Shown here: positions 26,943 to 35,932 of the stretch, in pieces
Numbering within the stretch: position 1 is the first letter of the stretch
How the letters are laid out: every line of letters begins with the position of its first letter
DNA from: DATLWN01 sp964492895
GTDB taxonomy: Bacteria; Pseudomonadota; Zetaproteobacteria; Mariprofundales; Mariprofundaceae
Direction: 5' to 3'
Assembly (NCBI GenBank): GCA_964492895.1
Contig: CAZBLR010000003.1
Location: 1-64,000, forward strand
DNA: 64,000 nucleotides
Translations under genes and position numbers: made by a program
Notes under the pieces: model-generated
What the model was told of the DNA's origin: nothing
Seen by the model: the letters and a program-made list of their open reading frames with translations, nothing else
Database searches by the model: none

Positions 26943-28237
26943 GCCGCACGTACCGTGATCAGCTCGCCGCCGACTGGCTGGCCTTCGAGCGGGATCACGT
27001 CTGGCATCCGTATGCGCCGATGCACGATCCGCTGCCGGCCTATGCCGTGGCTGCCACCGACGGCGTGCGCCTGGAGCTTGCGGATGGGCGGCGGCTGATC
27101 GACGGCATGTCCTCGTGGTGGTGCGCCATCCACGGCTACAACCATCCGGTGCTGAATGCGGCGGTGGAGGGCCAGCTGAAGTCCATGGCGCACGTGATGT
27201 TCGGCGGCCTGACGCACCGGCCCGCCGCCCGGCTCGCCGCGCACCTGCTCGATCTGGCCCCGCCGGGGCTGGCGCACGTGTTCTTCGCCGATTCCGGCTC
27301 GGTATCGGTCGAGGTGGCCATCAAGATGGCCATCCAGTACTGGCAGGCGCAGGGGAAGCCGGGCCGGCATCGCCTGCTGACCATCCGCGGCGGCTACCAC
27401 GGCGACACCTTCGGGGCGATGGCGGTCTGCGACCCGGTGACCGGCATGCATCACCTGTTCGCGAACGTCCTGCCCAGCCATGTCTTCGCCGATGCCCCGC
27501 GAGCCCGTTCGGACGCCGAGTGGACGGATGCCGACATCGCCGATTTCAGGCGCCGCATCGAGGCCCATGCGCACGAGCTGGCGGCGGTGATCCTGGAGCC
27601 GGTGGTGCAGGGCGCCGGCGGCATGCGTTTCTACGCCCCGGAGTTCCTGCGCCAGGTGCGGGCACTGTGCGACGAACACCATGTGCTGCTGATCGCGGAT
27701 GAGATCGCCACCGGCTTCGGGCGCACCGGCCGCATGTTCGCCTGCGAGCATGCCGGCATCACGCCGGATATCCTGTGCGTCGGCAAGGCGCTGACCGGCG
27801 GCTACCTGACCCTGGCCGCCACGCTGGTGACCCCCGGGGTCTGCGACGGCATCCACGCCGACGGCGGGGGCGTGCTGATGCACGGCCCGACCTTCATGGC
27901 CAATCCGCTGGCCTGCGCCGTGGCCGAGGCCAGCCTGAACCTGCTCGAATCCGGCCCCTGGCGGGAACGCGTGGCGGCCATCGAGGCGCAGCTGGCCGAG
28001 GAACTGGCGCCGGCGCGCGATGGGCCGGCGGTCGCCGACGTGCGGGTGCTCGGCGCCATCGGCGTCATCGAGATGGCCGAGCCCGTCGATATGGCGGCGA
28101 CCCAGCGGGCCCTGGTGGAGCGCGGCGTGTGGCTGCGCCCGTTCGGGCGCCTGCTGTACACGATGCCGCCCTATGTGATCGAGCCGGGGGACCTGTCCCG
28201 GGTGACGACCGCGATGCGGGAGGCGGTCCGTGGCTGA
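26939..28237 (+). CDS. bioA: Adenosylmethionine-8-amino-7-oxononanoate aminotransferase
   Basis: PLP enzyme converting KAPA to DAPA in biotin synthesis, with SAM as amino donor. The ATG at 26939 overlaps the holA stop and gives 432 residues. Class III aminotransferase features: HVWHPYAPM near residue 20, SSWWCAIHGYNHP near 60, IADEIATGFGRTG near 250, and the PLP lysine in CVGKALTGGYL near 282. The HPY and SSWW segments favour BioA over other class III enzymes. No other bio gene is nearby. Confidence 0.93.
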   Translation: MSRTYRDQLAADWLAFERDHVWHPYAPMHDPLPAYAVAATDGVRLELADGRRLIDGMSSWWCAIHGYNHPVLNAAVEGQLKSMAHVMFGGLTHRPAARLAAHLLDLAPPGLAHVFFADSGSVSVEVAIKMAIQYWQAQGKPGRHRLLTIRGGYHGDTFGAMAVCDPVTGMHHLFANVLPSHVFADAPRARSDAEWTDADIADFRRRIEAHAHELAAVILEPVVQGAGGMRFYAPEFLRQVRALCDEHHVLLIADEIATGFGRTGRMFACEHAGITPDILCVGKALTGGYLTLAATLVTPGVCDGIHADGGGVLMHGPTFMANPLACAVAEASLNLLESGPWRERVAAIEAQLAEELAPARDGPAVADVRVLGAIGVIEMAEPVDMAATQRALVERGVWLRPFGRLLYTMPPYVIEPGDLSRVTTAMREAVRG

Positions 28238-29096
28238 GCCTAGGGCCGGCACGTTGTCCACGACCGACCACGACCGGGCCGCCGCAGGCCTGACCTACGT
28301 CTATCCGGTGGTGTCGCGCCGGGCCGGCGGGGTGTCGGTCGGTGTCAACCTGAATCCGAACAATGCCTGCGACTGGCGCTGCATCTATTGCCAGGTGCCC
28401 AATCTGGTGCGCGGCACGGCCCCGGCCATCGACCTGCCGCTGCTGTCCGGGGAGCTGCGGAGTTTTCTGCACGACCTCGTGCACGGCGATTTCATGGCCA
28501 GACACGTGCCGGAGGGCCTTCGCCAATTGCGCGACATCGCCATCTCCGGCAACGGCGAGCCGACCAGCAGCCTCCAGTTCGCCGCCATCGTCGAGCTCAT
28601 CGGCGGCGTCATGCGCGAGTTCGGGCTGGCCGGCCACATCCCGCTGCGCCTGATCACCAACGGCTCGTATATGCGCAAGTCCCATGTGCAGCGGGGCCTG
28701 AGTCTGATGGCGGGTATCGGCGGCGAGGTGTGGATCAAGGTCGACCGGGCCAGCCGGGCCGGCATCCGCCGCGTCAACGGCGTCAGCGCGACGCCGGCGC
28801 AGCTGGCCCGGCAGGTCGAGATCGCCGCCGGCCTGTGTCCGACGTGGATCCAGAGCTGCATGTTCGCCTGGGACGGTGCGCCGCCGGCGTCGGCGGAGGT
28901 CGATGCCTACGTGGATTTTCTGGCCGGGCTGCAGGGGCGGGGCGTGCCGGTCCGCGGCGTCATGCTCTACGGCCTGGCGCGTCCGTCGATGCAGCAGCCG
29001 GAGGCGGCCCACCTGTCGGCCGTGCCCGCATCCTGGCTGGAGGCGCTGGCCCGGCGCATCGGGAAGACGGGGATCGCCGTCTCGGTGCATGCCTGA
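28230..29096 (+). CDS. Radical SAM protein
   Basis: A 288-residue protein with the canonical cluster motif CDWRCIYC (CX3CX2C) near residue 48 and the downstream SGNGEPT motif that contacts SAM. It starts from a GTG at 28230 and overlaps bioA by 8 nt. The substrate is unknown; it resembles stand-alone radical SAM proteins of the MoaA-like/PflA-like superfamily. Coupling to bioA might suggest cofactor metabolism, but this is only positional. Confidence 0.82.
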   Translation: MAEPRAGTLSTTDHDRAAAGLTYVYPVVSRRAGGVSVGVNLNPNNACDWRCIYCQVPNLVRGTAPAIDLPLLSGELRSFLHDLVHGDFMARHVPEGLRQLRDIAISGNGEPTSSLQFAAIVELIGGVMREFGLAGHIPLRLITNGSYMRKSHVQRGLSLMAGIGGEVWIKVDRASRAGIRRVNGVSATPAQLARQVEIAAGLCPTWIQSCMFAWDGAPPASAEVDAYVDFLAGLQGRGVPVRGVMLYGLARPSMQQPEAAHLSAVPASWLEALARRIGKTGIAVSVHA

Positions 29097-29135
29097 GCGC
29101 CGTTCCGGGCCCTGCGAATCGCCGCACAGTATTTG

Positions 29136-29164
29136 TTGCGCCGGCTGGAACCGGGCGCTAGATT
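29136..29164 (+). promoter_or_regulatory. Promoter of rpsO
   Basis: TTGCGC at 29136-29141 and TAGATT at 29159-29164 are separated by 17 nt, 42 nt before the rpsO start. Confidence 0.5.
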
Positions 29165-29205
29165 GCGCCGCCCATAGAGAAGAAAAAAAGAGGTAGACAG
29201 GATTC

Positions 29206-29475
29206 ATGTCTTTGGCTGCGGATAAAAAAATCGAGATCATCAAGAAGTTCGGTCGCCACGAGGGCGATACCGGCTCCCCTGAAGTGCAGATCGCACTGCT
29301 GACCGAGCGCATCAATGCGCTGGCCGGCCATTTCAAGGACAATCACAAGGACCATCATTCCCGCCGCGGGCTGCTGAAGATGGTGGGTTCCCGACGCTCC
29401 CTACTCAGTTACCTGAAGTCGAGCGACTTCAACCGCTATCGGACGCTGATCGATACGCTTGGATTGCGGCGCTGA
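29206..29475 (+). CDS. rpsO: 30S ribosomal protein S15
   Basis: Primary 16S rRNA-binding protein of the small subunit. The 89-residue protein is the exact family length, with GDTGSPEVQIALLTERI, HFKDNHKDHHSRRGLL and the C-terminal LIDTLGLRR. Paired with pnp as in most bacteria. Confidence 0.98.
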   Translation: MSLAADKKIEIIKKFGRHEGDTGSPEVQIALLTERINALAGHFKDNHKDHHSRRGLLKMVGSRRSLLSYLKSSDFNRYRTLIDTLGLRR

Positions 29476-29485
29476 TGACTGCGCG

Positions 29486-29518
29486 GGGCGGCTCCATCGG
29501 TGCCGCCCTTTGCTTTTT
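29486..29518 (+). terminator. Terminator/attenuator between rpsO and pnp
   Basis: GGGCGGC at 29486-29492 pairs with GCCGCCC at 29502-29508 and is followed by TTTGCTTTTT. In related bacteria this spacer is also where RNase III cuts the rpsO-pnp message. Confidence 0.8.
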
Positions 29519-29571
29519 CCCTTCGCTGTTCCCCGCTGCCAGAGACATGAATCCTGCGAAGGATGTATAAG

Positions 29572-31680
29572 ATGTTTGATGTAAAAACTACGAAGGCGAC
29601 CGTCGGCGGCCGCGAGATTTCGTTCGAAACCGGGCGCATGGCCCGACAGGCCGGCGGTTCGGTGCTGGCGCAAATCGGCGATGTCGTCGTGCATGTGGCC
29701 GCCACCGCCGCCAAGACCCCGTTGCAGGGCGTGGATTTCATGCCGCTGACGGTGCATTACCAGGAAAAGACCTACGCCGCCGGCCGCTTTCTGGGCGGAT
29801 TCTTCAAGCGTGAGGGACGCCCCTCCGAGAAGGAAACCCTGACCAGCCGCCTGATCGATCGCCCGATCCGCCCGCTGTTCCCGAAGGGTTTCTTCCACGA
29901 AACCCAGGTCATTGCCACGGTGATTTCCGCCGATGAACAGACCAATCCCGATATCGTCGCCATCAACGGCGTTTCCGCCGCCCTGGCCATTTCCGATGTG
30001 CCGTTCGCCGAGCCGATCGCCGCCGCGCGCGTCGGCCTGATCGACGGCGAGTTCGTGCTGAACCCGAGCTACGAGCAGATGCAGGAATCCAGGCTGGACC
30101 TGGTGGTGGCCGGTACGCGCGACGCCGTGCTGATGATCGAGTCCGAGGCCAAGGAGCTGTCCGAGGAACAGATGATCGACGCGATCATCTTCGGCCAGGA
30201 GGGCTACCGGCCGGTCATCGACGCCATCGAGGCGCTGGTCGCCCAGGCCGGCAAGCCGAAGATGGCCATCGAGCTGGCCGGCAGCAACGATGACGTCAAG
30301 GCCGCCGTCAAGGCCGCGTTCGAGGCCGAGGTGCGCGCCGCGTATGCGATCAAGGACAAGTCCGAGCGTGCCGCGAAGATCGAGGCCTTCCGCCTCGCCG
30401 CCCAGGAAAAGCTGGCCGGTACCGAAGAGAATCCGGGCGCGTATGCCTCCAACGATGTGTCCGCGGCCCTGAAGAGCCTGGAGAAGGACGTGGTGCGCCG
30501 CTCGATCATCGCCGGCAATCCGCGCATCGACGGCCGGGCGACCGATCAGGTGCGTGCCATCGATTGCCAGGTCGGGGTGCTGCCGCGCACCCACGGCTCG
30601 GCGCTGTTCACGCGCGGTGAGACCCAGGCCCTGGTGACCATCACGCTGGGCACCGAATCCGACATGCAGATGACCGAATCGCTGGAGGGCGTGACCAAGC
30701 AGCGCTTCATGCTGCATTACAACTTCCCGCCGTATTCCGTGGGCGAGGCCCGCCGCATGGGTCCTCCGGGACGCCGCGAGATCGGCCACGGCAGGCTGGC
30801 CCGCCGCGGCATCGAGGCGGTGATCCCGTCCGATGAGGATTTCGGCTATGCCATCCGCTCGGTGTCCGAGATCATGGAGTCCAACGGCTCCTCGTCGATG
30901 GCCTCCGTGTGCGGCACTTCGCTGGCCCTGATGGATGCCGGCGTGCCGGTGAAGGCGGCCGTGGCCGGTGTGGCCATGGGCCTGATCCTGGAGTCGGACG
31001 GCTATGCCGTGCTCACCGATATCCTCGGTGACGAGGATCATCTGGGCGACATGGACTTCAAGGTGGCCGGTACCCGCGACGGCGTGACCACGCTGCAGCT
31101 GGACATCAAGATCGGCGGCCTGACCCGCGAGATCATGCGTGAGGCCCTGGCCCAGGCGCACAAGGGCCGCATGCACATCCTGGACGAGATGAACAAGTGC
31201 ATCGCCGAGCCCCGTGCGACGATCGCCGAGCATGCGCCGCGCATGTTCACGATGAAGATCCACCCGGACAAGATCCGCGAGGTCATCGGTTCCGGCGGCA
31301 AGGTGATTCGCGGCATCGTCGAGGAATCGGGTGCCAAGATCGATATCGAGGACGACGGCACGATCAAGATCTTCGCCGTCACCGGCGAAGCCGGCGAGCT
31401 GGCCAAGAAGCTGATCAACGACATCGTGGCCGAGGTCGAGGTCGGCAAGATCTACGAGGGCAAGGTCGTCAAGCTGATGGATTTCGGCGCCTTCGTGCGC
31501 ATCCTCGGCAACACCGACGGCCTGGTGCACATCTCGCAGATCGCCCCCCACCGCGTGGAGAAGGTCAGCGACGAGCTGAAGGAAGGCCAGACGGTGCGCG
31601 TGAAGGTGCTGGAGGTGGACCGCAGCGGCAAGATCCGCCTGTCCATGAAGGCCCTGATGGAAGAGTCGAGCGAGGCCTGA
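29572..31680 (+). CDS. pnp: Polyribonucleotide nucleotidyltransferase
   Basis: Phosphorolytic 3'-5' exoribonuclease of RNA decay. The ATG at 29572 has AAGGA at 8-nt spacing and gives 702 residues; an ATG at 29563 sits inside that site. Two RNase PH domains (FKREGRPSEKE in the first; TRGETQALVTITLG and GPPGRREIGHG in the second), a KH domain with IGSGGKVIR near residue 572, and a C-terminal S1 domain (GKVVKLMDFGAFV near 630) are all present. Confidence 0.98.
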   Translation: MFDVKTTKATVGGREISFETGRMARQAGGSVLAQIGDVVVHVAATAAKTPLQGVDFMPLTVHYQEKTYAAGRFLGGFFKREGRPSEKETLTSRLIDRPIRPLFPKGFFHETQVIATVISADEQTNPDIVAINGVSAALAISDVPFAEPIAAARVGLIDGEFVLNPSYEQMQESRLDLVVAGTRDAVLMIESEAKELSEEQMIDAIIFGQEGYRPVIDAIEALVAQAGKPKMAIELAGSNDDVKAAVKAAFEAEVRAAYAIKDKSERAAKIEAFRLAAQEKLAGTEENPGAYASNDVSAALKSLEKDVVRRSIIAGNPRIDGRATDQVRAIDCQVGVLPRTHGSALFTRGETQALVTITLGTESDMQMTESLEGVTKQRFMLHYNFPPYSVGEARRMGPPGRREIGHGRLARRGIEAVIPSDEDFGYAIRSVSEIMESNGSSSMASVCGTSLALMDAGVPVKAAVAGVAMGLILESDGYAVLTDILGDEDHLGDMDFKVAGTRDGVTTLQLDIKIGGLTREIMREALAQAHKGRMHILDEMNKCIAEPRATIAEHAPRMFTMKIHPDKIREVIGSGGKVIRGIVEESGAKIDIEDDGTIKIFAVTGEAGELAKKLINDIVAEVEVGKIYEGKVVKLMDFGAFVRILGNTDGLVHISQIAPHRVEKVSDELKEGQTVRVKVLEVDRSGKIRLSMKALMEESSEA

Positions 31681-31709
31681 CCGCACTCGCCCGGGCGATG
31701 ACGGATGTC

Positions 31710-31737
31710 AGAGAGGCGGGTCGTTCCCGCCTCTCTT
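31710..31737 (+). terminator. Hairpin terminator after pnp
   Basis: AGAGAGGCGGG at 31710-31720 pairs perfectly with CCCGCCTCTCT at 31726-31736. The T tail is short, so termination may be partial. Confidence 0.65.
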
Positions 31738-31755
31738 GCGTTGGAGAGGATGACC

Positions 31756-33018
31756 ATGCCCTTTATCGAGGAAACGCAGCTGGCCGAAGGACCGTTGGTG
31801 GTGTCGCACGCCATGCCCCGGGCGCATACCGTGGCCCTGGGGTTCTTCGTCGATGCCGGCAGCCGCGACGAGACACCGGCCGAGGCGGGAATCGCGCATG
31901 CGCTGGAGCACATGCTGTTCAAGGGCACCCGCGATCTCGACGCCATTGCGCTGAACGAACGGCTCGACCAGTTGGGCGGCACCGCCAACGCCTTCACATC
32001 CCGGGAACGCACCTGCTTCCATATCCATGTGATGCGCGAGGACTGGCCCGAGGCCCTGGGACTGCTTGCCGACATGCTGCGCTATCCGGCCCTGCCCGCG
32101 GACGAATGGGCCAAGGAACGCGAGGTCATCTTTTCGGAGATGGCCATGGTCGAGGACATGCCGGACGACTGGACCATGGAGCAGCATATGCAGGGCCTGT
32201 TCCCCGACGCGCCCATGGGCCGTTCGGTGCTGGGTCGGCGCGACAGCCTGCTGGCGGCGGACCGGGAGGTGCTGGCGTCCTTCCTGCATGCCCACTACCG
32301 GCCGCCGCGGCTGATGGTGGCGGCTGCGGGCGGCATCGGGCATGAACAGCTCACCGAGGCCGTGCGCCGCATCGACTGGCCGCAGGGCACGGGCGGGCAG
32401 GCGTTACGCACGCCGGTGCAGCCGGCATCCGGGGTGCAGCTGTTGGCGCGGGATTCCGGGCAGGCGCACCTGGTGCTGTCCTATCCGGCGGTGCCGGCCG
32501 CGTCCGCTGAACGTCCGCTGGCCTGGCTGGCGAACCAGCTGCTCGGCGGCGGCGTCAGCTCGCGCCTGTTCCGCGAGGTGCGCGAGAAGCGCGGACTGGC
32601 CTATCACGTGGGCTCGCATCTTTCCCTGCTGTCCGATCTGGGGGTGTGGACGGTGACCTGCGATACCGAGCCGGAGCGCCTGGGCGATAGCGTGGCGGTC
32701 ATCGCCGACACGCTGGCCGCATTCGCCGGCTCGCTGGATGCGGACGAGCTGGAGCGGGCCAGGCGCCAGCTGCAGATCCAGATGCGCATGGGCATGGATT
32801 CGGTCGAGGGCATGATGCTGTACCTGGGCGGACGGCTGGACGAGCCGGTGCTGCGCTCGCCGGACGACTGGGCCGAGGCCTTGCAGCAGGTTTCCGTCGG
32901 GGCGGTGCAGGACTGGATCCATGCGCATCTGGCCGAGCGCCCGCTGTGGACGCTTTCGGGCCCGGAGGAAGCCCTGCGGCGGGGTGCGGACAGCTTGCAC
33001 GCGGCAAATGCGCGCTGA
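31756..33018 (+). CDS. M16-family zinc peptidase
   Basis: A 420-residue processing-peptidase-like protein with the inverted zinc motif HALEHMLF (HxxEH) near residue 53, the downstream NERLDQLGGTANAFTSRE segment, the third zinc ligand region REVIFSEMAM, and the second-half GGGVSSRLFREVREKRGLAY motif. I chose the ATG at 31756 with GGAGAGG before it; 31705 lies inside the terminator hairpin. A single-chain enzyme of this length usually acts as a homodimer or with an inactive partner. No signal peptide is seen, so cytoplasmic or peripheral location is likely. Confidence 0.9.
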   Translation: MPFIEETQLAEGPLVVSHAMPRAHTVALGFFVDAGSRDETPAEAGIAHALEHMLFKGTRDLDAIALNERLDQLGGTANAFTSRERTCFHIHVMREDWPEALGLLADMLRYPALPADEWAKEREVIFSEMAMVEDMPDDWTMEQHMQGLFPDAPMGRSVLGRRDSLLAADREVLASFLHAHYRPPRLMVAAAGGIGHEQLTEAVRRIDWPQGTGGQALRTPVQPASGVQLLARDSGQAHLVLSYPAVPAASAERPLAWLANQLLGGGVSSRLFREVREKRGLAYHVGSHLSLLSDLGVWTVTCDTEPERLGDSVAVIADTLAAFAGSLDADELERARRQLQIQMRMGMDSVEGMMLYLGGRLDEPVLRSPDDWAEALQQVSVGAVQDWIHAHLAERPLWTLSGPEEALRRGADSLHAANAR

Positions 33019-33030
33019 TAGGGTGATCGG

Positions 33031-33774
33031 ATGAGTTTCAGGCAAACGCTGCGCGACGATATCCGCATGGCCTTCGAGCGTGACCCGGCGGCCCGTTCCA
33101 CCTTGGAGGTGCTGATCTGCTACCCGGGGCTGCATGCCGTGTGGTTCTACCGGTTCGGGCACTGGTTGTGGCGGCACCGGATGTATCTGCTCGGTCGCCT
33201 GGTATCCCATGTCGGGCGCTGGATGACGGGCATCGAGATCCATCCCGGGGCCACGATCGGCCGGCGTTTCTTCATCGACCACGGCATGGGCGTGGTCATC
33301 GGCGAGACGACGGAGATCGGCGACGATGTGACGCTGTACCACGGCGTCACCCTGGGTGGCACGACCTGGGAGAAGACCAAGCGGCATCCGACGATAGAGG
33401 ACGGCGTCGTCGTCGGCGCCGGCGCCAAGATCCTCGGGCCGATCACCATCGGCGAGCATTCCCGCATCGGCAGCAACTCGGTGGTGCTGCGCGATATCCC
33501 GGCCCATTCGACCGTGGTCGGCATCCCGGGGACGGTGGTCGGCAAGGCCGAGCCGCTGGTGACCGCCGACGGTCGCCTGAACCTGGACCATCACCAGATG
33601 CCCAACCCCGTGGCCGAGGCCCTGAAACACGTGGTGCAGATGGTCGATGACGTCAACGCGCGTGTCGATGCCATCCATCCCGGGCGCCGGACGGATGCCT
33701 CGGACAAGAAGCTGGCGGCGGACATGGAGAAAGAGCACAAGGAACTGGACCGTTTCTTCGGCAGCGACATCTAG
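33031..33774 (+). CDS. cysE: Serine O-acetyltransferase
   Basis: Makes O-acetylserine, the carbon skeleton for cysteine. The 247-residue protein has an N-terminal helical segment and a left-handed beta-helix of hexapeptide repeats from EIHPGATIGRRFFIDHG to IGSNSVVLRDIP, with the catalytic DHG histidine. It is the shorter (EpsC-like) form. The position next to iscR/iscS ties cysteine supply to Fe-S assembly, an inference from order. Confidence 0.94.
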   Translation: MSFRQTLRDDIRMAFERDPAARSTLEVLICYPGLHAVWFYRFGHWLWRHRMYLLGRLVSHVGRWMTGIEIHPGATIGRRFFIDHGMGVVIGETTEIGDDVTLYHGVTLGGTTWEKTKRHPTIEDGVVVGAGAKILGPITIGEHSRIGSNSVVLRDIPAHSTVVGIPGTVVGKAEPLVTADGRLNLDHHQMPNPVAEALKHVVQMVDDVNARVDAIHPGRRTDASDKKLAADMEKEHKELDRFFGSDI

Positions 33775-33785
33775 CATTACCCCTA

Positions 33786-33810
33786 ATACTTGACTAAAAA
33801 AGTACGGTAT
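33786..33810. promoter_or_regulatory. IscR type 1 operator-like site at the iscR promoter
   Basis: The 25 bases match the type 1 IscR consensus (ATAsYYGACTrwwwYAGTCrrsTAT) at 22 positions by my count, including ATA, GACT, AGT and TAT. It covers a TTGACT that could be the -35 box (33790-33795); the -10 box is uncertain (around 33814-33820). This predicts that [2Fe-2S]-IscR represses its own operon. Confidence 0.75.
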
Positions 33811-33853
33811 ATGACCATAGGGCCGAGTGGGGTTTTTCCCTTCGGAGGTATTC

Positions 33854-34372
33854 ATGCGTTTGACAAGTAAAGGACGATATGCCGTTTCGGCCATGGTGGA
33901 TCTGGCCATGCACCAGCAGGAAGGCCCGGTGACGTTGGCGGCGATTGCCGAACGCCAGTTCATTTCCCTGTCGTATCTCGAACAGCTGTTCCGTCGCCTG
34001 CGCGAGGGCGGGCTCGTACGCTCCGTCCGCGGTCCCGGTGGCGGTTACCTGCTCAACGATGATCCCGCGAACATCTCGGTATCGGACGTGATCCGCGCCG
34101 TCGATGAAGAGGTCAAGGCCACCAAGTGCGTCAACGCCATGCGCGGCTGCCATCGCGGCAACCGCTGTTCCACCCACAACCTGTGGATGGCGCTCGGCAA
34201 GCATATCTACCGTTTCCTCGATGTGGTGACCATCCAGCAGGTGGTCGACAAGAATGTGCGGCTGGATGCCATCGATCTTCCTCCGGTCGAGCACTACCTC
34301 GTGGATGACGACGAGGAAACGAATGCGGTGCCCGTGACCATGGAGCCGAGGCTTGCGTCAACGCTATCTTGA
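33854..34372 (+). CDS. iscR: Fe-S cluster assembly transcriptional regulator IscR
   Basis: Rrf2-family winged-helix repressor that senses [2Fe-2S] status. The ATG at 33854 follows GGAGG (33844-33848) and gives 172 residues, near the E. coli 162. The N-terminus MRLTSKGRYAVSAMVDLA is family-typical. The cluster ligands are present as three cysteines in TKCVNAMRGCHRGNRCSTH plus the following histidine. Autoregulation is supported by the operator upstream. It overlaps the desulfurase gene by 20 nt. Confidence 0.95.
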   Translation: MRLTSKGRYAVSAMVDLAMHQQEGPVTLAAIAERQFISLSYLEQLFRRLREGGLVRSVRGPGGGYLLNDDPANISVSDVIRAVDEEVKATKCVNAMRGCHRGNRCSTHNLWMALGKHIYRFLDVVTIQQVVDKNVRLDAIDLPPVEHYLVDDDEETNAVPVTMEPRLASTLS

Positions 34373-35492
34373 TTTCAACGCCACCTGCGCCGCCACCGAT
34401 GCGGCGCTGTCGGCGGTGATGCAGACCAGTCGCGAGGCCTTCGGCAACCCGTCGAGCCTGCATTGGGCCGGCCGCGCCGCCCGCCGCGTCCTTGACGACG
34501 CGCGCGATGCCCTGGCGGCCCATGTCGGGGCCGAGTCCGGGGCGGTGGTGTTCACCTCCGGCGGCACCGAGGCCAATAACCTGGCGATCTTCGGCACGCT
34601 GTTCGGCCGGGAGCCCGCGCGCATCGTCACGACGGCGATCGAGCATCCGTCGGTGCTGCGCCCGCTGGAGCGTTTCGAGCGCCAGGGCTGGGAGCTGGTA
34701 CGCGTGCGGCCCGGCCGGGATGGTGTGGTGGCGGCCGAGGCCATGCAAGCGGCGATCGATGCCGATACGCGCCTGGTGTGCATGATGGCGGCCAACAACG
34801 AGACGGGTGCACTGCAGCCGGTCGGACCGGTCAGCGCGCATTGCCGCGCCATGGGCGTTCCCGTGCTCGTGGATGCGGTGCAGGCCCTCGGGAAGTTGCC
34901 CCTGGACCTCAAGGGCTGGGATGCCGATTTCGTGACCCTGTCCGCGCACAAGATCGGCGGACCGAAGGGCGTCGGCGCTCTCATCGTGCGCCGCGGGCAG
35001 GCCCTGCAGGAGCTGGCGCCGGGCGGCGGCCAGGAGCGCAAGCGGCGTTCCGGCACCGAGAACGCGCCGGGGATCGCCGGTTTCGCGGCCGCGCTCGGCG
35101 GGATCGATTTCGAGGCGACCCGCCCCTTGCGTGACGCGTTCGAGGGCGGGCTGCTGGCCCGGGTTCCCGGCGCACGCGTGTTCGCATCCGAGGCCCCGCG
35201 CCTGCCGAACACCAGTATGGTCCACCTGCCCGGCATGGACGGCGAGACGCTGCTGATGCAGCTGGACCTGGGCGGCTTCGCGGTCGCCTCCGGTTCCGCC
35301 TGCTCGTCCGGCAAGCGCGAGCCCTCGCACGTGCTGCTGGCGATGGGCGCATCCGTCGACGAGGCACGGAGCAGCCTGCGCATCAGCTTCGGCCCCGGCA
35401 ATGCCATGGAGGATGTCCAGGCGCTGATCGACGCGATCGAGGCGGCATACGGCCGCCTGCAGTCGATGGCAGGGCTCAGGCGCACGGCCTGA
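34353..35492 (+). CDS. Cysteine desulfurase (NifS/IscS family)
   Basis: PLP enzyme that takes sulfur from cysteine as a persulfide for Fe-S assembly. The 379-residue protein starts with a TTG at 34353 inside the end of iscR. Features: GGTEANNLA near residue 70, IEHPSV, the PLP lysine in SAHKIGGPKG near 203, RSGTEN near 232, and the sulfur-accepting cysteine in GSACSSG near 322. It is of the group I type, but lacks the C-terminal length of typical IscS (about 404). Confidence 0.9.
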   Translation: MRQRYLDFNATCAATDAALSAVMQTSREAFGNPSSLHWAGRAARRVLDDARDALAAHVGAESGAVVFTSGGTEANNLAIFGTLFGREPARIVTTAIEHPSVLRPLERFERQGWELVRVRPGRDGVVAAEAMQAAIDADTRLVCMMAANNETGALQPVGPVSAHCRAMGVPVLVDAVQALGKLPLDLKGWDADFVTLSAHKIGGPKGVGALIVRRGQALQELAPGGGQERKRRSGTENAPGIAGFAAALGGIDFEATRPLRDAFEGGLLARVPGARVFASEAPRLPNTSMVHLPGMDGETLLMQLDLGGFAVASGSACSSGKREPSHVLLAMGASVDEARSSLRISFGPGNAMEDVQALIDAIEAAYGRLQSMAGLRRTA

Positions 35493-35515
35493 TCATCACA
35501 CAAGGAATGGAGACG

Positions 35516-35863
35516 ATGCCCATGGTTCCCGATATTGAATTCACCGACGCGGCTCGCAGCCAGGCGCTGAAGGTGCTTAGCCAGGAAGCGGGCGATGCCG
35601 CCGGCGGCGGTATCCGCCTCAGCGTGCGCCAGGCCGGATGTTCCGGCTACGAGTATGTCATGGCCTATGCGCCGGCACCCGAGGCCGGAGACCTGGTACG
35701 GCATTTCGACGGCTTCGACCTGTATGTCGACGACGCGTCCTATGCCGCGGCCCTGAAGGGCGTGCGGGTCGATTTCCAGCAGGATCTGCTGTCCTCGGCC
35801 TTCGTGTTCATCAATCCGAACAAGAAGGGCGAATGCGGCTGCGGGATATCGTTCACCGTCTGA
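35516..35863 (+). CDS. iscA: A-type Fe-S carrier (IscA/SufA family)
   Basis: Carries Fe-S clusters or iron to target proteins. The three ligand cysteines are present: AGCSGYEY near residue 43, and CGCG near the C-terminus. The ATG at 35516 has AAGGA 9 nt upstream, giving 115 residues; an ATG at 35507 abuts that site. It follows the desulfurase directly, with no iscU between them. IscA, SufA and ErpA cannot be told apart with certainty. Confidence 0.85.
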   Translation: MPMVPDIEFTDAARSQALKVLSQEAGDAAGGGIRLSVRQAGCSGYEYVMAYAPAPEAGDLVRHFDGFDLYVDDASYAAALKGVRVDFQQDLLSSAFVFINPNKKGECGCGISFTV

Positions 35864-35932
35864 TCAGGCCATCGACTTTTACCGTCCGGACGGCCATGCT
35901 TGCCGTGGACCGAAACCGGGGGGAGGAGATCC

